From Mycobacterium bohemicum DSM 44277 (GTDB lineage: Bacteria > Actinomycetota > Actinomycetes > Mycobacteriales > Mycobacteriaceae): a stretch of 64,000 nucleotides of DNA. The DNA is taken from the NCBI RefSeq assembly GCF_001053185.1, contig NZ_CSTD01000001.1, positions 310,001-374,000 of the forward strand, in the 5' to 3' direction. A model generated the notes under the pieces. That model was not told where the DNA came from. It searched no databases and worked only from the letters and a program-made list of their open reading frames with translations. The first letter of the stretch is position 1. The number at the start of each line of letters is the position of its first letter. The position numbers and the translations under genes were made by a program. Below, in pieces: positions 1-10,155 of the stretch.

Positions 1-1172
1 GTGAGCGGTTCGACCTGGTGGGCTTCGACCCTCGCGGCGTCGGGACCTCGCGGCCGGCGATCTGGTGCAACTCCGACGCCGACAACGACCGGCTGCGCAC
101 GGAGCCCGACGTGGACTACAGCCCGGCGGGGGTGGCCCACATCGAGGACGAGACCAAGGATTTCGTCGGCCGCTGCGTCGACAAGATGGGCAAGAGCTTC
201 CTGGCCAACGTCGGGACCGTCAACGTCGCCCGCGACCTGGACGGGATCCGTGCGGCCCTGGGCGACGAGAAGCTGACGTACCTGGGCTACTCGTACGGCA
301 CCCGGATCGGCTCGGCCTACGCCGAGGCCTACCCGACGAAGGTGCGGGCGATGATCCTCGACGGCGCCGTCGACCCCAACGCCGATCCGATCGAGGCGGA
401 TCTGCGGCAGGCCAAGGGCTTTCAGGACGCGTTCAACGACTACGCCGCCGACTGCGCCAAGCAGTCGACCTGCCCGTTGGGCACCGACCCGGCCAAGGCC
501 GTCGACGTCTACCACAGCCTGGTCGACCCGCTGGTCGACCCGAACAACCCGATGATCGGCCGCCCGGCGCCCACCACCGACCCGCGCGGGCTGAGCTACA
601 GCGACGCGATCGTGGGCACGATCATGGCGCTGTACTCGCCGACGCTGTGGCATCACCTCACCGACGGGCTGACCGAGCTGGCCCACCACCACGGCGACAC
701 CATGCTGGCCCTGGCCGACATGTACATGCGCCGCGACGCGCACGGCCACTACAGCAACGCCACCGACGCCCGCGTGGCGATCAATTGCGTGGACCAGCCC
801 GCGATCACCGACCGCGCCAAGGTCGTCGACGAGGACCGCCGGTCCCGTGAGATCGCCCCGTTCATGAGTTACGGCACGTTCACCGGCTACGCGCCGCTGG
901 GCACGTGCGCGTTCTGGCCGGTGCCGCCGACGAGCAAGCCGCACAACATCTCCGCGCCCGGCCTGGCCCCGACGGTGGTGGTGTCGACCACGCACGATCC
1001 GGCGACGCCGTACAAGGCGGGTGTCGACCTCGCCAACGAGCTGCGCGGCTCGCTGCTCACCTTCGACGGCACCCAGCACACGGTCGTCTTCCAGGGCGAC
1101 AGCTGCGTCGACGACTACGTGACGGCATACCTGGTCGGGGGCTCCACGCCGCCCAGCGGGGCCAAGTGCTGA
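1..1172 (+). CDS. caeA: Exported alpha/beta-hydrolase serine protease, Hip1/CaeA-like (5' end outside window)
   Basis: The frame is open from base 3 to the TGA at 1172, so the N-terminus lies upstream of the window. The catalytic triad of the tripeptidyl-peptidase-like alpha/beta-hydrolase family is visible: nucleophile in GYSYG, Asp in STTHDPATPY and His in GTQHT. In M. tuberculosis this position, two genes before glnA2, is held by Hip1 (CaeA, Rv2224c), a cell-envelope serine protease that processes GroEL2 and modulates host responses. The next gene is a close paralogue in the same direction, with many blocks shared (for example DYSPAGVAHIE and FLANVGT). The assignment to caeA rather than the paralogue rests on order only. 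Confidence 0.8.
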   Translation, partial: ERFDLVGFDPRGVGTSRPAIWCNSDADNDRLRTEPDVDYSPAGVAHIEDETKDFVGRCVDKMGKSFLANVGTVNVARDLDGIRAALGDEKLTYLGYSYGTRIGSAYAEAYPTKVRAMILDGAVDPNADPIEADLRQAKGFQDAFNDYAADCAKQSTCPLGTDPAKAVDVYHSLVDPLVDPNNPMIGRPAPTTDPRGLSYSDAIVGTIMALYSPTLWHHLTDGLTELAHHHGDTMLALADMYMRRDAHGHYSNATDARVAINCVDQPAITDRAKVVDEDRRSREIAPFMSYGTFTGYAPLGTCAFWPVPPTSKPHNISAPGLAPTVVVSTTHDPATPYKAGVDLANELRGSLLTFDGTQHTVVFQGDSCVDDYVTAYLVGGSTPPSGAKC

Positions 1173-1269
1173 GTCGTTCGCCACGTTGCGACGACACGCT
1201 CGCGCGTGTGAAGACGAGACCAAGGCGTGACCATTTCGCGCTGTAGCCGAACGACGCCCGGGTGCAACG

Positions 1270-2844
1270 ATGTCAGCCATGTCGCGCCTGAGACCGTTGA
1301 GTTCAGCGCTGCTGTCGTTGGGGGTGCTGGCCGCCGGGCAATCCGCGGGGACACTTCCGGTGGCGGGGGCGACGCCCGAGCCCGGTGCCGGTCAGACGCC
1401 CGCGCCGGCTCCGCCGCAGGCCGCCGCGTCAGGCTTGACCTGGGGCACCTGCGATCAGTTCCTCAGCGACTCCGCTGACGTTCCGGCCGGCGCGCGGTGC
1501 ACCACCGTGTCGGTCCCGGTGGACTACAACGCCCCGGGCGGGGCTCAGGCGAAGCTGGCCGTCATCCGCGTGCCCGCGACCGGGAAGCGCCTCGGGTCCC
1601 TGCTGGTCAATCCCGGCGGGCCCGGCGGGTCCGCGGTCGACATGGTGGCCGGCATGGCCTCGGACCTCGACGGTTCGGACATCAGGCGGAACTTCGACCT
1701 GGTGGGCTTCGACCCGCGGGGGGTGGGCCACTCGACGCCGGCGTTGCGCTGCCGCACCGACGCCGAGTTCGACGCGTACCGGCGCGAGCCCATGGTCGAC
1801 TACAGCCCGGCCGGTGTGGCGCACATCGAGCAGCTCTACCGGCAGCTGGCCCAGCAATGCGTCAACCGGATGGGCACCGCGTTCCTGGCGAACGTCGGCA
1901 CCTCCTCGGTCGCGCGCGACATGGACCTGGTGCGCCAGGCGCTCGGCGATGATCAGATCAATTACCTCGGCTTCAGCTACGGCACCGAGCTGGGCACGGC
2001 CTACCTGGAGAAGTTCGGCGGCCACGTGCGCGCGATGGTCCTCGACGGCGCGATCGACCCCACCGTCGGCCCGGTGCAGGAGAACATCGAGCAAATGGCC
2101 GGATTCCAAACGGCTTTCAACGACTACGCCGCCGACTGCGCCCGCTCGCCGGGCTGCCCCCTGGGCACCGATCCGACCCAGTTCGTCAACCGGTATCACG
2201 CCCTGGTCGACCCGCTCGTCGCCAGGCCCGGCCGGACGTCGGACCCGCGCGGCCTGAGCTACGCCGACGCGACCACCGGCACCATCAACGCCCTTTACAC
2301 CCCGCAGCGCTGGAGGTACCTGACCAGCGGCCTGCTCGGCCTGCAGCGCGGCACCGATGCCGGCGACCTGCTGATGCTCGCCGACGACTACGAGCAGCGC
2401 GACAAAAACGGGCACTACGGCAACGACCAGGACGCCTTCAACGCCGTGCGGTGCGTCGACGCGCCGTCGCCGACCGACTCGGCGAGCTGGGTGACGGCCG
2501 ACCAGCGGATCCGCCAGGCGGCGCCGTTCCTGAGCTACGGGCAGTTCACCGGCAACGCGCCGCGCGACCTGTGCGGGCTGTGGCCGGTGCCGGCGACGTC
2601 GGCGCCGCATCCCGCCCCGCACGTCGCCCCGGGCAAGGTCGTGGTGGTCTCCACCACCCACGACCCGGCCACGCCGTACCAGGCCGGGGTGAACCTGGCC
2701 CGCCAGCTCGGCGCTCCGCTGATCACCTACGACGGCACCCAGCACACCGCGGTATTCAACGGAGACCAGTGCGTCGACACCGCGGTCATGCGCTACTTCG
2801 TCAACGCGACGGTGCCGCCGGCGGCGCTGCACTGCGCGTCCTGA
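1270..2844 (+). CDS. Exported alpha/beta-hydrolase protease, Hip1 paralogue (Rv2223c-like)
   Basis: This 524-residue protein has a signal-peptide-like N-terminus (basic MSAMSRLRPL followed by a Leu/Ala stretch) and an Ala/Pro-rich linker before the hydrolase domain. The triad is GFSYG, STTHDPATPY and GTQHT. An oxyanion-type NPGGPGGS loop lies around residue 115. ATG at 1270 was used; an in-frame ATG at 1279 is equally possible. No lipobox cysteine follows the hydrophobic stretch, so it should be a secreted rather than lipid-anchored enzyme. It follows its paralogue by about 100 bases and precedes glnA2, as Rv2223c does. Substrate unknown. Confidence 0.85.
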   Translation: MSAMSRLRPLSSALLSLGVLAAGQSAGTLPVAGATPEPGAGQTPAPAPPQAAASGLTWGTCDQFLSDSADVPAGARCTTVSVPVDYNAPGGAQAKLAVIRVPATGKRLGSLLVNPGGPGGSAVDMVAGMASDLDGSDIRRNFDLVGFDPRGVGHSTPALRCRTDAEFDAYRREPMVDYSPAGVAHIEQLYRQLAQQCVNRMGTAFLANVGTSSVARDMDLVRQALGDDQINYLGFSYGTELGTAYLEKFGGHVRAMVLDGAIDPTVGPVQENIEQMAGFQTAFNDYAADCARSPGCPLGTDPTQFVNRYHALVDPLVARPGRTSDPRGLSYADATTGTINALYTPQRWRYLTSGLLGLQRGTDAGDLLMLADDYEQRDKNGHYGNDQDAFNAVRCVDAPSPTDSASWVTADQRIRQAAPFLSYGQFTGNAPRDLCGLWPVPATSAPHPAPHVAPGKVVVVSTTHDPATPYQAGVNLARQLGAPLITYDGTQHTAVFNGDQCVDTAVMRYFVNATVPPAALHCAS

Positions 2845-2914
2845 GCAGCGTTCGCAACGGTTCCGAACGGGCTTCCGTAACACAGAATTAACAGCGGTTG
2901 CATACTGTCGGGGC

Positions 2915-4255
2915 ATGGATCGACAGAAGGAATTCGTCCTCCGCACGCTGGAGGAACGGGACATCCGCTTCGTCCGGCTCTGGTTCACCGATGTCCTGGG
3001 TTTCCTCAAGTCGGTCGCCATCGCACCCGCCGAACTGGAGGGCGCCTTCGAAGAGGGCATCGGCTTCGACGGCTCCTCGATCGAGGGGTTCGCGCGGGTG
3101 TCCGAATCCGACACCGTGGCAAACCCGGATCCGTCGACGTTCCAGGTGTTGCCCTGGGCGTCGCCCTCGGGTCACCACCACTCGGCGCGGATGTTCTGCG
3201 ACATCACCATGCCCGACGGGTCGCCGTCGTGGGCGGACCCGCGCCACGTGCTGCGGCGCCAGCTGCAGAAGGCCAACGACCTCGGCTTCTCCTGCTACGT
3301 GCATCCCGAAATCGAATTCTTCCTGTTGAAGCCCAGCCCCTACGACGGGTCGAGGCCGGTACCGGTGGACTCCGCCGGCTACTTCGACCAGGCGGTGCAC
3401 GACTCGGCGTCGAACTTCCGCCGCCACGCGATCGAGGCCCTGGAATTTATGGGCATCTCCGTCGAGTTCAGCCACCACGAGGGCGCGCCCGGCCAGCAGG
3501 AGATCGACCTGCGGTTCGCCGACGCCCTGTCGATGGCCGACAACGTGATGACGTTCCGCTACGTCATCAAGGAGATCGCTATCGACAACGGCGCGCGGGC
3601 GTCCTTCATGCCCAAGCCGTTCGGGGAGCACCCCGGCTCGGCGATGCACACCCACATGAGCCTGTTCGAGGGCGAGGTCAACGCCTTCCACAGCACCGAC
3701 GACCCCCTGCAGCTGTCGGATGTGGGCAAGTCGTTCATCGCCGGGATCCTGGAGCACGCCTCCGAGATCAGCGCGGTCACCAACCAGTGGGTCAACTCCT
3801 ACAAGCGGCTGGTGGTCGGCGGCGAGGCGCCCACCGCCGCGTCGTGGGGCGCGGCCAACCGCTCCGCGCTGGTGCGGGTCCCGATGTACACGCCGCACAA
3901 GACGTCGTCGCGGCGCATCGAGGTGCGTAGCCCCGACTCCGCCTGCAACCCCTACCTGACGTTCGCCGTGCTGCTGGCGGCCGGCCTGCGCGGGGTGGAG
4001 AAGGGCTACGTGCTGGGGCCGCAGGCCGAGGACAACGTGTGGGACCTCACCCCCGAGGAACGCCTCGCGATGGGCTACCGCGAGCTGCCGACCAGCCTCG
4101 ACAGCGCGCTGAAGGCCATGGAGGCCTCCGAGCTGGTCGCGGAAACCTTGGGCGAGCACGTGTTTGACTTCTTCCTGCGCAATAAGCGCACGGAGTGGGC
4201 CAACTACCGCAGCCACGTGACTCCCTACGAGCTGAGCACCTACCTGTCGCTGTAG
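2915..4255 (+). CDS. glnA2: Glutamine synthetase, GlnA2 type
   Basis: A 446-residue type I glutamine synthetase. Visible family motifs are DGSSIEGF near residue 53, PEIEFFLL in the metal-binding region, [11 protein letters not shown] in the ATP site, NRSALVRVP, and the [15 protein letters not shown] block. In mycobacteria GlnA2 is one of several secondary synthetases that are largely dispensable beside GlnA1. Where GlnA1 carries the adenylylated tyrosine (DLYELPPEE), this protein reads VWDLTPEE, so that tyrosine is replaced by tryptophan. It sits 47 bases before glnE, as in other mycobacteria. Confidence 0.93.
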   Translation: MDRQKEFVLRTLEERDIRFVRLWFTDVLGFLKSVAIAPAELEGAFEEGIGFDGSSIEGFARVSESDTVANPDPSTFQVLPWASPSGHHHSARMFCDITMPDGSPSWADPRHVLRRQLQKANDLGFSCYVHPEIEFFLLKPSPYDGSRPVPVDSAGYFDQAVHDSASNFRRHAIEALEFMGISVEFSHHEGAPGQQEIDLRFADALSMADNVMTFRYVIKEIAIDNGARASFMPKPFGEHPGSAMHTHMSLFEGEVNAFHSTDDPLQLSDVGKSFIAGILEHASEISAVTNQWVNSYKRLVVGGEAPTAASWGAANRSALVRVPMYTPHKTSSRRIEVRSPDSACNPYLTFAVLLAAGLRGVEKGYVLGPQAEDNVWDLTPEERLAMGYRELPTSLDSALKAMEASELVAETLGEHVFDFFLRNKRTEWANYRSHVTPYELSTYLSL

Positions 4256-4302
4256 CTCGCGGGTCGCCGGAAAGACGCGCTGGTTGCGCTACGGTCGTGG
4301 GC

Positions 4303-7281
4303 GTGACCAAACCCGAGACGCAGCGCCCCCGGCTGCCCAGCGTCGGACGGCTCGGGCTGGTCGACCCCCCTGCGAGCGACCGGCTCACGTCCCTTGGCTG
4401 GTACGACCGCGACGACCGCGCCTACGTCGAGCGGCTGTGGTCGTTGTCCCGCGCCCCCGACCCGGATGCCGCGCTGCGCACCCTGATCCGGCTGTCGGAG
4501 AACCCCGACGCCGACTGGGACGAACTCTCCGCGGCCCTGCTCACCGAACGCTCCCTGCGCGGCCGGCTGTTCGCGGTGCTCGGCTCGTCGCTGGCCCTGG
4601 GCGATCACCTGGTGGCCAACCCGCAGTCCTGGAAGCTACTGCGCGGCAACGCCAAACTGCCCTCCCGCGAGGAAATGCTGACCCAGTTCCGCGAGTGCGC
4701 CGACGAGGCGCTGGCCGCGGAGGGCTCGGCGCTGACGCGGCTGCAGGCGTTGTACCGCGACCACCTGCTGGTGCTGGCCGCCCTCGACCTGGCCGCGACG
4801 GTCGAGGACGAACCCGTGCTGCCGTTCACCGTGGTGGGCGCCCAGTTGGCGGACCTGGCCGACGCCGCGCTGGCCGCCGCGCTGCGGGTGGCCGAGGTCA
4901 GCGTCTGCGGTGAGCGCGACGCGCCGCGGATCGCGGTCATCGCGATGGGCAAATGCGGTGCGCGCGAACTGAATTACGTCAGCGACGTCGACGTCATCTT
5001 CGTCGCCGAGCGCGCCGACGCCCTGGCCGCGCGGGTGGCCGGGGAGATGATGAAGGTCGCGTCGTCGGCGTTCTTCGAGGTCGACGCCGGGCTACGGCCC
5101 GAAGGGCGCAGTGGCGAGCTGGTCCGCACCCTGGAATCGCATGTCGCCTACTACCAGCGCTGGGCCAAGACCTGGGAATTCCAGGCGCTGCTCAAGGCGC
5201 GCCCGGCCGTCGGCGATAAGGAGCTGGGCGAGCGCTACGTGGCCGCGCTGCTGCCCATGGTGTGGGTCGCCTGCGAACGCGAGGACTTCGTCGCCGAGGT
5301 CCAGGCCATGCGGCGCCGCGTCGAGCAGCTGGTGCCCGCCGACGTGCGGGACCGCGAGCTCAAGCTCGGCAGCGGCGGGCTGCGCGATGTGGAGTTCGCC
5401 GTGCAGCTGTTGCAGTTGGTGCACGGCCGCAGCGACGACTCGTTGCACGTCGCGTCCACGGTGGACGCGCTGGCCGCGTTGGGCGAGGGCGGCTACGTCG
5501 GACGCGAGGACGCGGCGAACCTGACCGCCTCCTACGAGTTCCTGCGGCTGCTCGAGCACCGGCTGCAGCTGCAGCGCCTCAAGCGCACCCACCTGCTGCC
5601 GGAGGCCGACGACGAGGAGGCGGTGCGGTGGCTGGCCCGCGCGGCGCACATCCGTCCCGACGGCCGGCACGACGCGGCGGGGGTGCTGCGCGAGGAGCTC
5701 CGGCACCAGAACCTGCGGGTCTCGCAGCTGCACGCCAAGCTCTTCTACCAGCCGCTGCTGGAGTCGATCGGGCCCAAGGGCCTGGAGATCTCGAACGGCA
5801 TGACGTCGGCGGCGGCCGAGCGGCAGCTGGCGGCGCTGGGTTACGAGGGGCCGCAGACGGCGCTGAAACACATGTCGGCGCTGGTGAACCAGAGCGGCCG
5901 GCGCGGCCGGGTGCAGTCGGTCCTGCTGCCCAGGCTGCTGAACTGGCTGTCGTACGCGCCCGACCCGGACGCCGGGCTGCTGTCCTACCGGCGGCTGTCC
6001 GAGGCGCTGGCGGGCGAGCGCTGGTACCTGTCGACGCTGCGGGACAAGCCCGCGGTGGCCAAGCGGCTCATGCACGTGCTGGGCACCTCGGCGTACGTCC
6101 CGGACCTGCTGCTGCGCACGTCGAGCGTCATCCAGGATTACAGCGACGGCCCGCACGGCCCCAAACTGCTCGAAACCGAGCCCGGGGCCGTGGCCCGGGG
6201 CCTGATCACCTCGGCGGCGCGCCATCGCGACCCGGTGCGGGCGATCGCCGCCGCGCGCACGCTGCGCCGCCGTGAGCTGGCGCGCATCGGGTCGGCGGAC
6301 CTGCTGGGCCTGCTGGAGGTCCGGGAGGTGTGCCGGGCGCTGACGTCGGTGTGGGTGGCGGTGCTGCAGGCCGCGCTGGACGCGATGATCTCGGCCAACC
6401 TGCCGGCGGGCGGCCAGGTGCCGGCGAAGATCGCGGTGATCGGGATGGGACGCCTCGGCGGCTCCGAACTGGGCTACGGCTCCGACGCCGACGTGCTGTT
6501 CGTCTGCGAGCCGTCGCGCGGGGTCGAGGATTCGCAGGCCATCCGCTGGTCGGTGTCGGTCGCCGAGCAGGTGCGCACGCTGCTGGGCACTCCGAGCGTG
6601 GATCCGCCGCTGGAGGTGGACGCGAACCTGCGGCCCGAGGGCCGCAGCGGTCCGCTGGTCCGCACGCTGGGCGCCTACGCCGCCTACTACGAGCAGTGGG
6701 CGCAGCCGTGGGAGGTCCAGGCCCTGCTGCGCGCGCACGCGGTGGCCGGCGACGCGGAACTGGGGGAGCGGTTCCTCCTGATGGCTGACAAGACGCGCTA
6801 CCCGCCGGACGGCGTGTCGGCCGAGGCGGTCCAGGAGATCCGCCGCATGAAGGCCCGCGTCGAGTCCGAGCGGTTGCCGCGCGGTGCGGATCCCAATACG
6901 CACACCAAGCTGGGCCGCGGCGGGCTGGCCGACATCGAGTGGACCGTGCAGCTGCTGCAACTGCGGCACGCGCACGAGATCTCGGCGCTGCACAACACCT
7001 CGACGCTGGAATCGCTGGACGCGATCGCGGCGGCCGGCCTGGCGGAGGCCGAGGACGTGGACCTGTTGCGCCAGGCCTGGCTGACCGCGACCCGGGCCCG
7101 CAACGCGCTGGTGCTGGTCCGCGGCAAGCCCACCGACCAGTTACCCGGGCCCGGGCGGCAGCTCAACGCCGTCGCCGTCGCGGCGGGGTGGCCGACCGAT
7201 GACGGCAGCGAGTTCCTGGACAACTATCTTCGGGTGACGCGCCGGGCGAAAGCGGTCGTGCGCAAGGTGTTCGGGAGTTGA
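4303..7281 (+). CDS. glnE: Bifunctional glutamine synthetase adenylyltransferase/deadenylylase GlnE
   Basis: About 992 residues, normal for GlnE. Two nucleotidyltransferase domains are present: the N-terminal deadenylylase with [16 protein letters not shown] near residue 214 and the C-terminal adenylyltransferase with [18 protein letters not shown] near residue 712. Each is followed by a helical LGRGGLxDxEWxVQLLQL-type block. The enzyme attaches or removes AMP on the regulatory Tyr of GlnA1 in response to nitrogen status. GTG at 4303 (VTKPETQRP) was chosen because it gives the family length. It lies between glnA2 and the thioesterase gene; glnA1 is 3 kb downstream on the other strand. Confidence 0.95.
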   Translation: MTKPETQRPRLPSVGRLGLVDPPASDRLTSLGWYDRDDRAYVERLWSLSRAPDPDAALRTLIRLSENPDADWDELSAALLTERSLRGRLFAVLGSSLALGDHLVANPQSWKLLRGNAKLPSREEMLTQFRECADEALAAEGSALTRLQALYRDHLLVLAALDLAATVEDEPVLPFTVVGAQLADLADAALAAALRVAEVSVCGERDAPRIAVIAMGKCGARELNYVSDVDVIFVAERADALAARVAGEMMKVASSAFFEVDAGLRPEGRSGELVRTLESHVAYYQRWAKTWEFQALLKARPAVGDKELGERYVAALLPMVWVACEREDFVAEVQAMRRRVEQLVPADVRDRELKLGSGGLRDVEFAVQLLQLVHGRSDDSLHVASTVDALAALGEGGYVGREDAANLTASYEFLRLLEHRLQLQRLKRTHLLPEADDEEAVRWLARAAHIRPDGRHDAAGVLREELRHQNLRVSQLHAKLFYQPLLESIGPKGLEISNGMTSAAAERQLAALGYEGPQTALKHMSALVNQSGRRGRVQSVLLPRLLNWLSYAPDPDAGLLSYRRLSEALAGERWYLSTLRDKPAVAKRLMHVLGTSAYVPDLLLRTSSVIQDYSDGPHGPKLLETEPGAVARGLITSAARHRDPVRAIAAARTLRRRELARIGSADLLGLLEVREVCRALTSVWVAVLQAALDAMISANLPAGGQVPAKIAVIGMGRLGGSELGYGSDADVLFVCEPSRGVEDSQAIRWSVSVAEQVRTLLGTPSVDPPLEVDANLRPEGRSGPLVRTLGAYAAYYEQWAQPWEVQALLRAHAVAGDAELGERFLLMADKTRYPPDGVSAEAVQEIRRMKARVESERLPRGADPNTHTKLGRGGLADIEWTVQLLQLRHAHEISALHNTSTLESLDAIAAAGLAEAEDVDLLRQAWLTATRARNALVLVRGKPTDQLPGPGRQLNAVAVAAGWPTDDGSEFLDNYLRVTRRAKAVVRKVFGS

Positions 7282-7298
7282 GGCAGGAGGCCGGCGCG

Positions 7299-7925
7299 TT
7301 GGATGCCATTTTCGAGGTGCTCAGCGCGGCGGAGGCGCAACGGGTGACGGCCCTGTACACGCCGCTGGCCGACGCCGTTCGCGAGCTCATCGACGCCACG
7401 ATCCGCACCGAGGCCGGCGAGGACGTCGTCGCCGACGCGCGATCCGCGATCGAGGCGGTCACCGAGTCGTTGCGGCAAAAGACCCGGCCGGTCGGGGTGA
7501 GCTACCGCGTCGACGGCGCGCGCCCGCTGACGCTGGGAAACGCCGCGATCGGCCTGGGTAATCCGATCGCCCCGCCCGTCATCGTCCACCACGACGGCGG
7601 CGGACGGTGCTGGAGCGAATTCATCCTCGGGGCGGCCTACGAGGGCCCACCCAAGCTGGTACACGGCGGGGTGAGCGCCCTGGTGCTCGACCACATGCTG
7701 GGCGAGGCGGCCAGCGAGGGGCTGTCCAAGCCGCGGTTCACCGGAACCATCACCGTGAAGTACCTGCGGGGCACCCCCCTGGGCCGGCTTCGCTCCGAGG
7801 CCTGGATCGAGGGCAAGGAGGGTGTGAAAGTCTTTGCCCGCGGGACGATTTCGGATGACTCCGGGGTCACCGTCGAGGCCGACGGTGTTTTCATCGAGCC
7901 GTCGTGGGCGCGGGAATCGCAGTGA
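7299..7925 (+). CDS. PaaI/4HBT-like hotdog-fold thioesterase
   Basis: The C-terminal two thirds form a hotdog thioesterase domain. LVHGGVSALVLDHMLG carries the HGG motif, with the Asp/His arrangement of PaaI-type acyl-CoA thioesterases, followed by GTITVKYLRGTPLG. The N-terminal 90 residues are helical and typical of mycobacterial homologues. TTG at 7299 was chosen because an AGGAGG lies 8 bases upstream; an in-frame TTG at 7278 overlaps the glnE stop and would add seven residues. The stop overlaps the GTG of the next gene (GTGA), so the two are probably translationally coupled. Substrate unknown. Confidence 0.75.
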   Translation: MDAIFEVLSAAEAQRVTALYTPLADAVRELIDATIRTEAGEDVVADARSAIEAVTESLRQKTRPVGVSYRVDGARPLTLGNAAIGLGNPIAPPVIVHHDGGGRCWSEFILGAAYEGPPKLVHGGVSALVLDHMLGEAASEGLSKPRFTGTITVKYLRGTPLGRLRSEAWIEGKEGVKVFARGTISDDSGVTVEADGVFIEPSWARESQ

Positions 7926-8782
7926 GGTTCTACGTCAGCAGCGCCTTCCTGAACACCCGCGAGATCATCGAGATCGCCAGGGCCGCCGACGAACTCGGCT
8001 ACGACGGCATCGGCATCCCCGACCACGTCGTCAACCTGGAGACCCTGGACACCCCCTACCCGTACACCAAGGACGGACAGCGGCGCTGGCAGCCGTTCAC
8101 CGACTGGCCCGATCCGTGGGTGCTGGCCGGGGCGCTGGCCCAGGTCACCGCGCGGCTGCGGTTCGTCACCACCGTGTACATCCCGGCGATGCGCAACCCG
8201 TACGCCGCCGCGAAAGCCATTGGCACGGCCGCGGTTCTGGCGTCGGGACGCGTCGAACTCGGCATCGGGGTCGGCTGGTGCCGGGAGGAGTTCGCGCTGA
8301 TGGGCGAGCGATTCGACGCCCGCGGCCGGCGCACCGACGAGATCGTCGACTTGATGCGGGCGCTGTGGCAGCCGGGGTGGACGGAGTTCGACGGCGAGTT
8401 CTACCGGGCGCCACGGCTGGAGATGCAGCCGACGCCGCCGCCGATACCGGTGTACGTCGGCGGGCTCAGCGACGTCGCACTGCGCCGCGCGGCCCGCAAC
8501 GACGGCTGGATCGGCGACCTGATCAAGACCGACCGCGCCATCGAGGCGGTGGGCCGCCTGCGGGACCTGCGCGCCGAAAACGGTTTGACGATGCAGGATT
8601 TCACCATCCTGACGCCGCTGACCGACGCCTTCACCGTCGCCGACTATCGGCGCGCCGAGGAGGCCGGCATCACCGGCATCATCACCATGCCGTGGATGTT
8701 CTATTCGGGCCCGGATGCCACGCTCGAGGACAAGATCGACGGCCTGCAGCGCTTCCGCAAGGACTTGGCGCTCGACGGCTGA
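7922..8782 (+). CDS. F420-dependent luciferase-like monooxygenase (TIGR03619-type)
   Basis: A 286-residue TIM-barrel protein of the luciferase-like flavin/F420 oxidoreductase family. It has an N-terminal EIARAADELGYDGIGIPDH, a central GRVELGIGVGWCREEF block characteristic of mycobacterial F420-linked members, and PIPVYVGGLS. GTG at 7922 overlaps the upstream thioesterase stop. Mycobacteria make F420 and carry dozens of such proteins, most without known substrates, so only the class can be given. Pairing with a thioesterase suggests an acyl-CoA-type substrate (inference). Confidence 0.75.
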   Translation: MRFYVSSAFLNTREIIEIARAADELGYDGIGIPDHVVNLETLDTPYPYTKDGQRRWQPFTDWPDPWVLAGALAQVTARLRFVTTVYIPAMRNPYAAAKAIGTAAVLASGRVELGIGVGWCREEFALMGERFDARGRRTDEIVDLMRALWQPGWTEFDGEFYRAPRLEMQPTPPPIPVYVGGLSDVALRRAARNDGWIGDLIKTDRAIEAVGRLRDLRAENGLTMQDFTILTPLTDAFTVADYRRAEEAGITGIITMPWMFYSGPDATLEDKIDGLQRFRKDLALDG

Positions 8783-8917
8783 CTTTGGTCCGCGGCTCGC
8801 GACACATAACCTATGGCGAAGACACGCCGCCGGGGATCGCAATGGTTTATGTTTCGCGGCACGTCAACATGGCCGGTGATGCGACGTAGCGCTGATACAG
8901 GCTGAGAGAATGCTGCC

Positions 8918-9460
8918 ATGCCAGCCAACGACGGCCGAGTGCGTGCGGCGTCACCCGACGATGCGGTCGCCTGCCTGGCGATCTACCGTCCCTACGTCCT
9001 GGGTACCGAGATCAGCTGGGAGATCGACGTTCCCACCGTCGGCGAGATGGCCGCCCGGATTACCTCGGTGTGCGAGAGCCACGCGTGGCTCATCCTGGAG
9101 CGCGATGACCGGATCGTCGGCTTCGCCTACGGCCACGCACTCAGGCGCCTGCCCTCGTTCGCATGGTCGGTTGAGACGGGGATCTATGTGGACGCCGACC
9201 ATCACCGCACCGGCGGCGGCCGCGCGCTCTACGCGGAGCTCCTGCGCCGGCTCACCGAGCGCGGCTACCGGCGGGCGTTCGCCGGCATCACCCAGCCGAA
9301 CCAGGCCAGCAACGGCTTTCACCGCTCGTTCGGGTTTTACGACGCCGGTCTGTTCCGGCGGGTCGAGTGGAAACATGACCGCTGGCACGACGTCGCGTGG
9401 ATGCAGCTCGACCTGCTCGGTGCGGCCGACCAGGATCAACCGCCCGGTCGGCTCGTCTGA
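8918..9460 (+). CDS. GNAT-family acetyltransferase, phosphinothricin acetyltransferase-like
   Basis: 180 residues with the PAT/bar-type GNAT layout. The N-terminal AIYRPYVLGTEISWE matches the IYN-V-TS-F/W opening of this subgroup. An acetyl-CoA loop follows at YVDADHHRTGGGRALY, and the C-terminal GFHRSFGFYDAGLFRRVEWK resembles the subgroup's GFxxVG-F-xVG-K-W ending. Such proteins usually acetylate amino-acid analogues such as methionine sulfone or phosphinothricin. The natural substrate here is not determinable. It stands alone, with 135 non-coding bases upstream in which nothing was recognised. Confidence 0.75.
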   Translation: MPANDGRVRAASPDDAVACLAIYRPYVLGTEISWEIDVPTVGEMAARITSVCESHAWLILERDDRIVGFAYGHALRRLPSFAWSVETGIYVDADHHRTGGGRALYAELLRRLTERGYRRAFAGITQPNQASNGFHRSFGFYDAGLFRRVEWKHDRWHDVAWMQLDLLGAADQDQPPGRLV

Positions 9461-9489
9461 TCACGCCCGTGCGCCCAGGCCGAATGCCG

Positions 9490-9990
9490 TTACGCGCGCA
9501 CGGCCGTCATGTTCATCTCGATGGTGCCCTGGCATGCGCCGCTGAGGATGTCGGTGTGCATGGTGCCGGCCAGCGATCCGTCGGGTTGGGGCGTGTAGCG
9601 CACTGTGGCGTGGGCCGGATTCCACTGGATCGAGGTGTCGGGCATCATGCAGTCCCATTGGAAATCGCTGACCTGCGTCCACGACGACCCGTCCCACGTG
9701 AACTGAACCGGTTGCGGCACAGTGGGATTACTCGGCGGCGGGCCGCCGACGATCGTGGCCACGCACTTCCCGCCGGTGCAGCTCGAGCGGAGCGTATAGA
9801 CATCGGTGTGCTGCACCTCGGGGTCCCCGACGGCCATGCTGGTCCCCGACTTGGGGCCGACCATGAACGTGATCGCGTACTGGCCGTTCCACGACGGATT
9901 GTCGGCGGCGGCGCCGGGCGCAAGCGATAGGGCGAGCGTCAGCGCCGCGGCGCACGAACCGGCGAGCCGGCGCGGACCGTTTCGTGCCAT
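9490..9990 (-). CDS. Small secreted protein with signal peptide, unknown function
   Basis: 166 residues. The N-terminus is a classic signal peptide (MARNGPRR, then a hydrophobic Ala/Leu stretch ending near APGAAADNP). The mature part carries four cysteines (SSCTGGKCV, DCMMPD, GACQG) that could form disulfides, and repeated W/F-containing beta segments, suggesting a small beta-rich exported domain. The style is common among mycobacterial secreted hypotheticals. A GGGAGGAG ribosome-binding site precedes the ATG. It lies tail-to-tail with the GNAT gene. No function can be assigned. Confidence 0.7.
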   Translation of the reverse strand: MARNGPRRLAGSCAAALTLALSLAPGAAADNPSWNGQYAITFMVGPKSGTSMAVGDPEVQHTDVYTLRSSCTGGKCVATIVGGPPPSNPTVPQPVQFTWDGSSWTQVSDFQWDCMMPDTSIQWNPAHATVRYTPQPDGSLAGTMHTDILSGACQGTIEMNMTAVRA

Positions 9991-10090
9991 CGGATTCTCC
10001 TCCCGCTCAGACCCCTTTCACATTCTGCGACGCCGCTCCCTCGCCGAACAAGGTTCCGATCCGGGCCGTCGATGCCGGGCAGATGCCGAT

Positions 10091-10136
10091 GAGCCCACCC
10101 GCTCGCGATCGCAGGGATCGCGGAGCGGATGGGCTC
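10091..10136. terminator. Inverted repeat downstream of glnA1, probable factor-independent hairpin
   Basis: GAGCCCA-CCGCTC-CGATC on the left pairs with GATCG-GAGCGG-TGGGCTC on the right, with small bulges and a loop of a few bases. It starts about 20 bases past the glnA1 stop. No T-run follows, which is usual for mycobacterial hairpin terminators. It may serve glnA1 on the minus strand. Confidence 0.55.
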
Positions 10137-10155
10137 AGCCGGTGCCGGGTGCTCG

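Noticed and set aside
5092..6993. 633-codon open frame antisense to glnE
   Set aside because: It lies entirely within glnE on the other strand, has Arg/Gln-rich low-complexity composition and no motif; it is a shadow of high-GC coding DNA.
9397..9930. 177-codon plus-strand frame over the small secreted protein gene
   Set aside because: It is antisense to a gene with a clear signal peptide and has only shadow composition.
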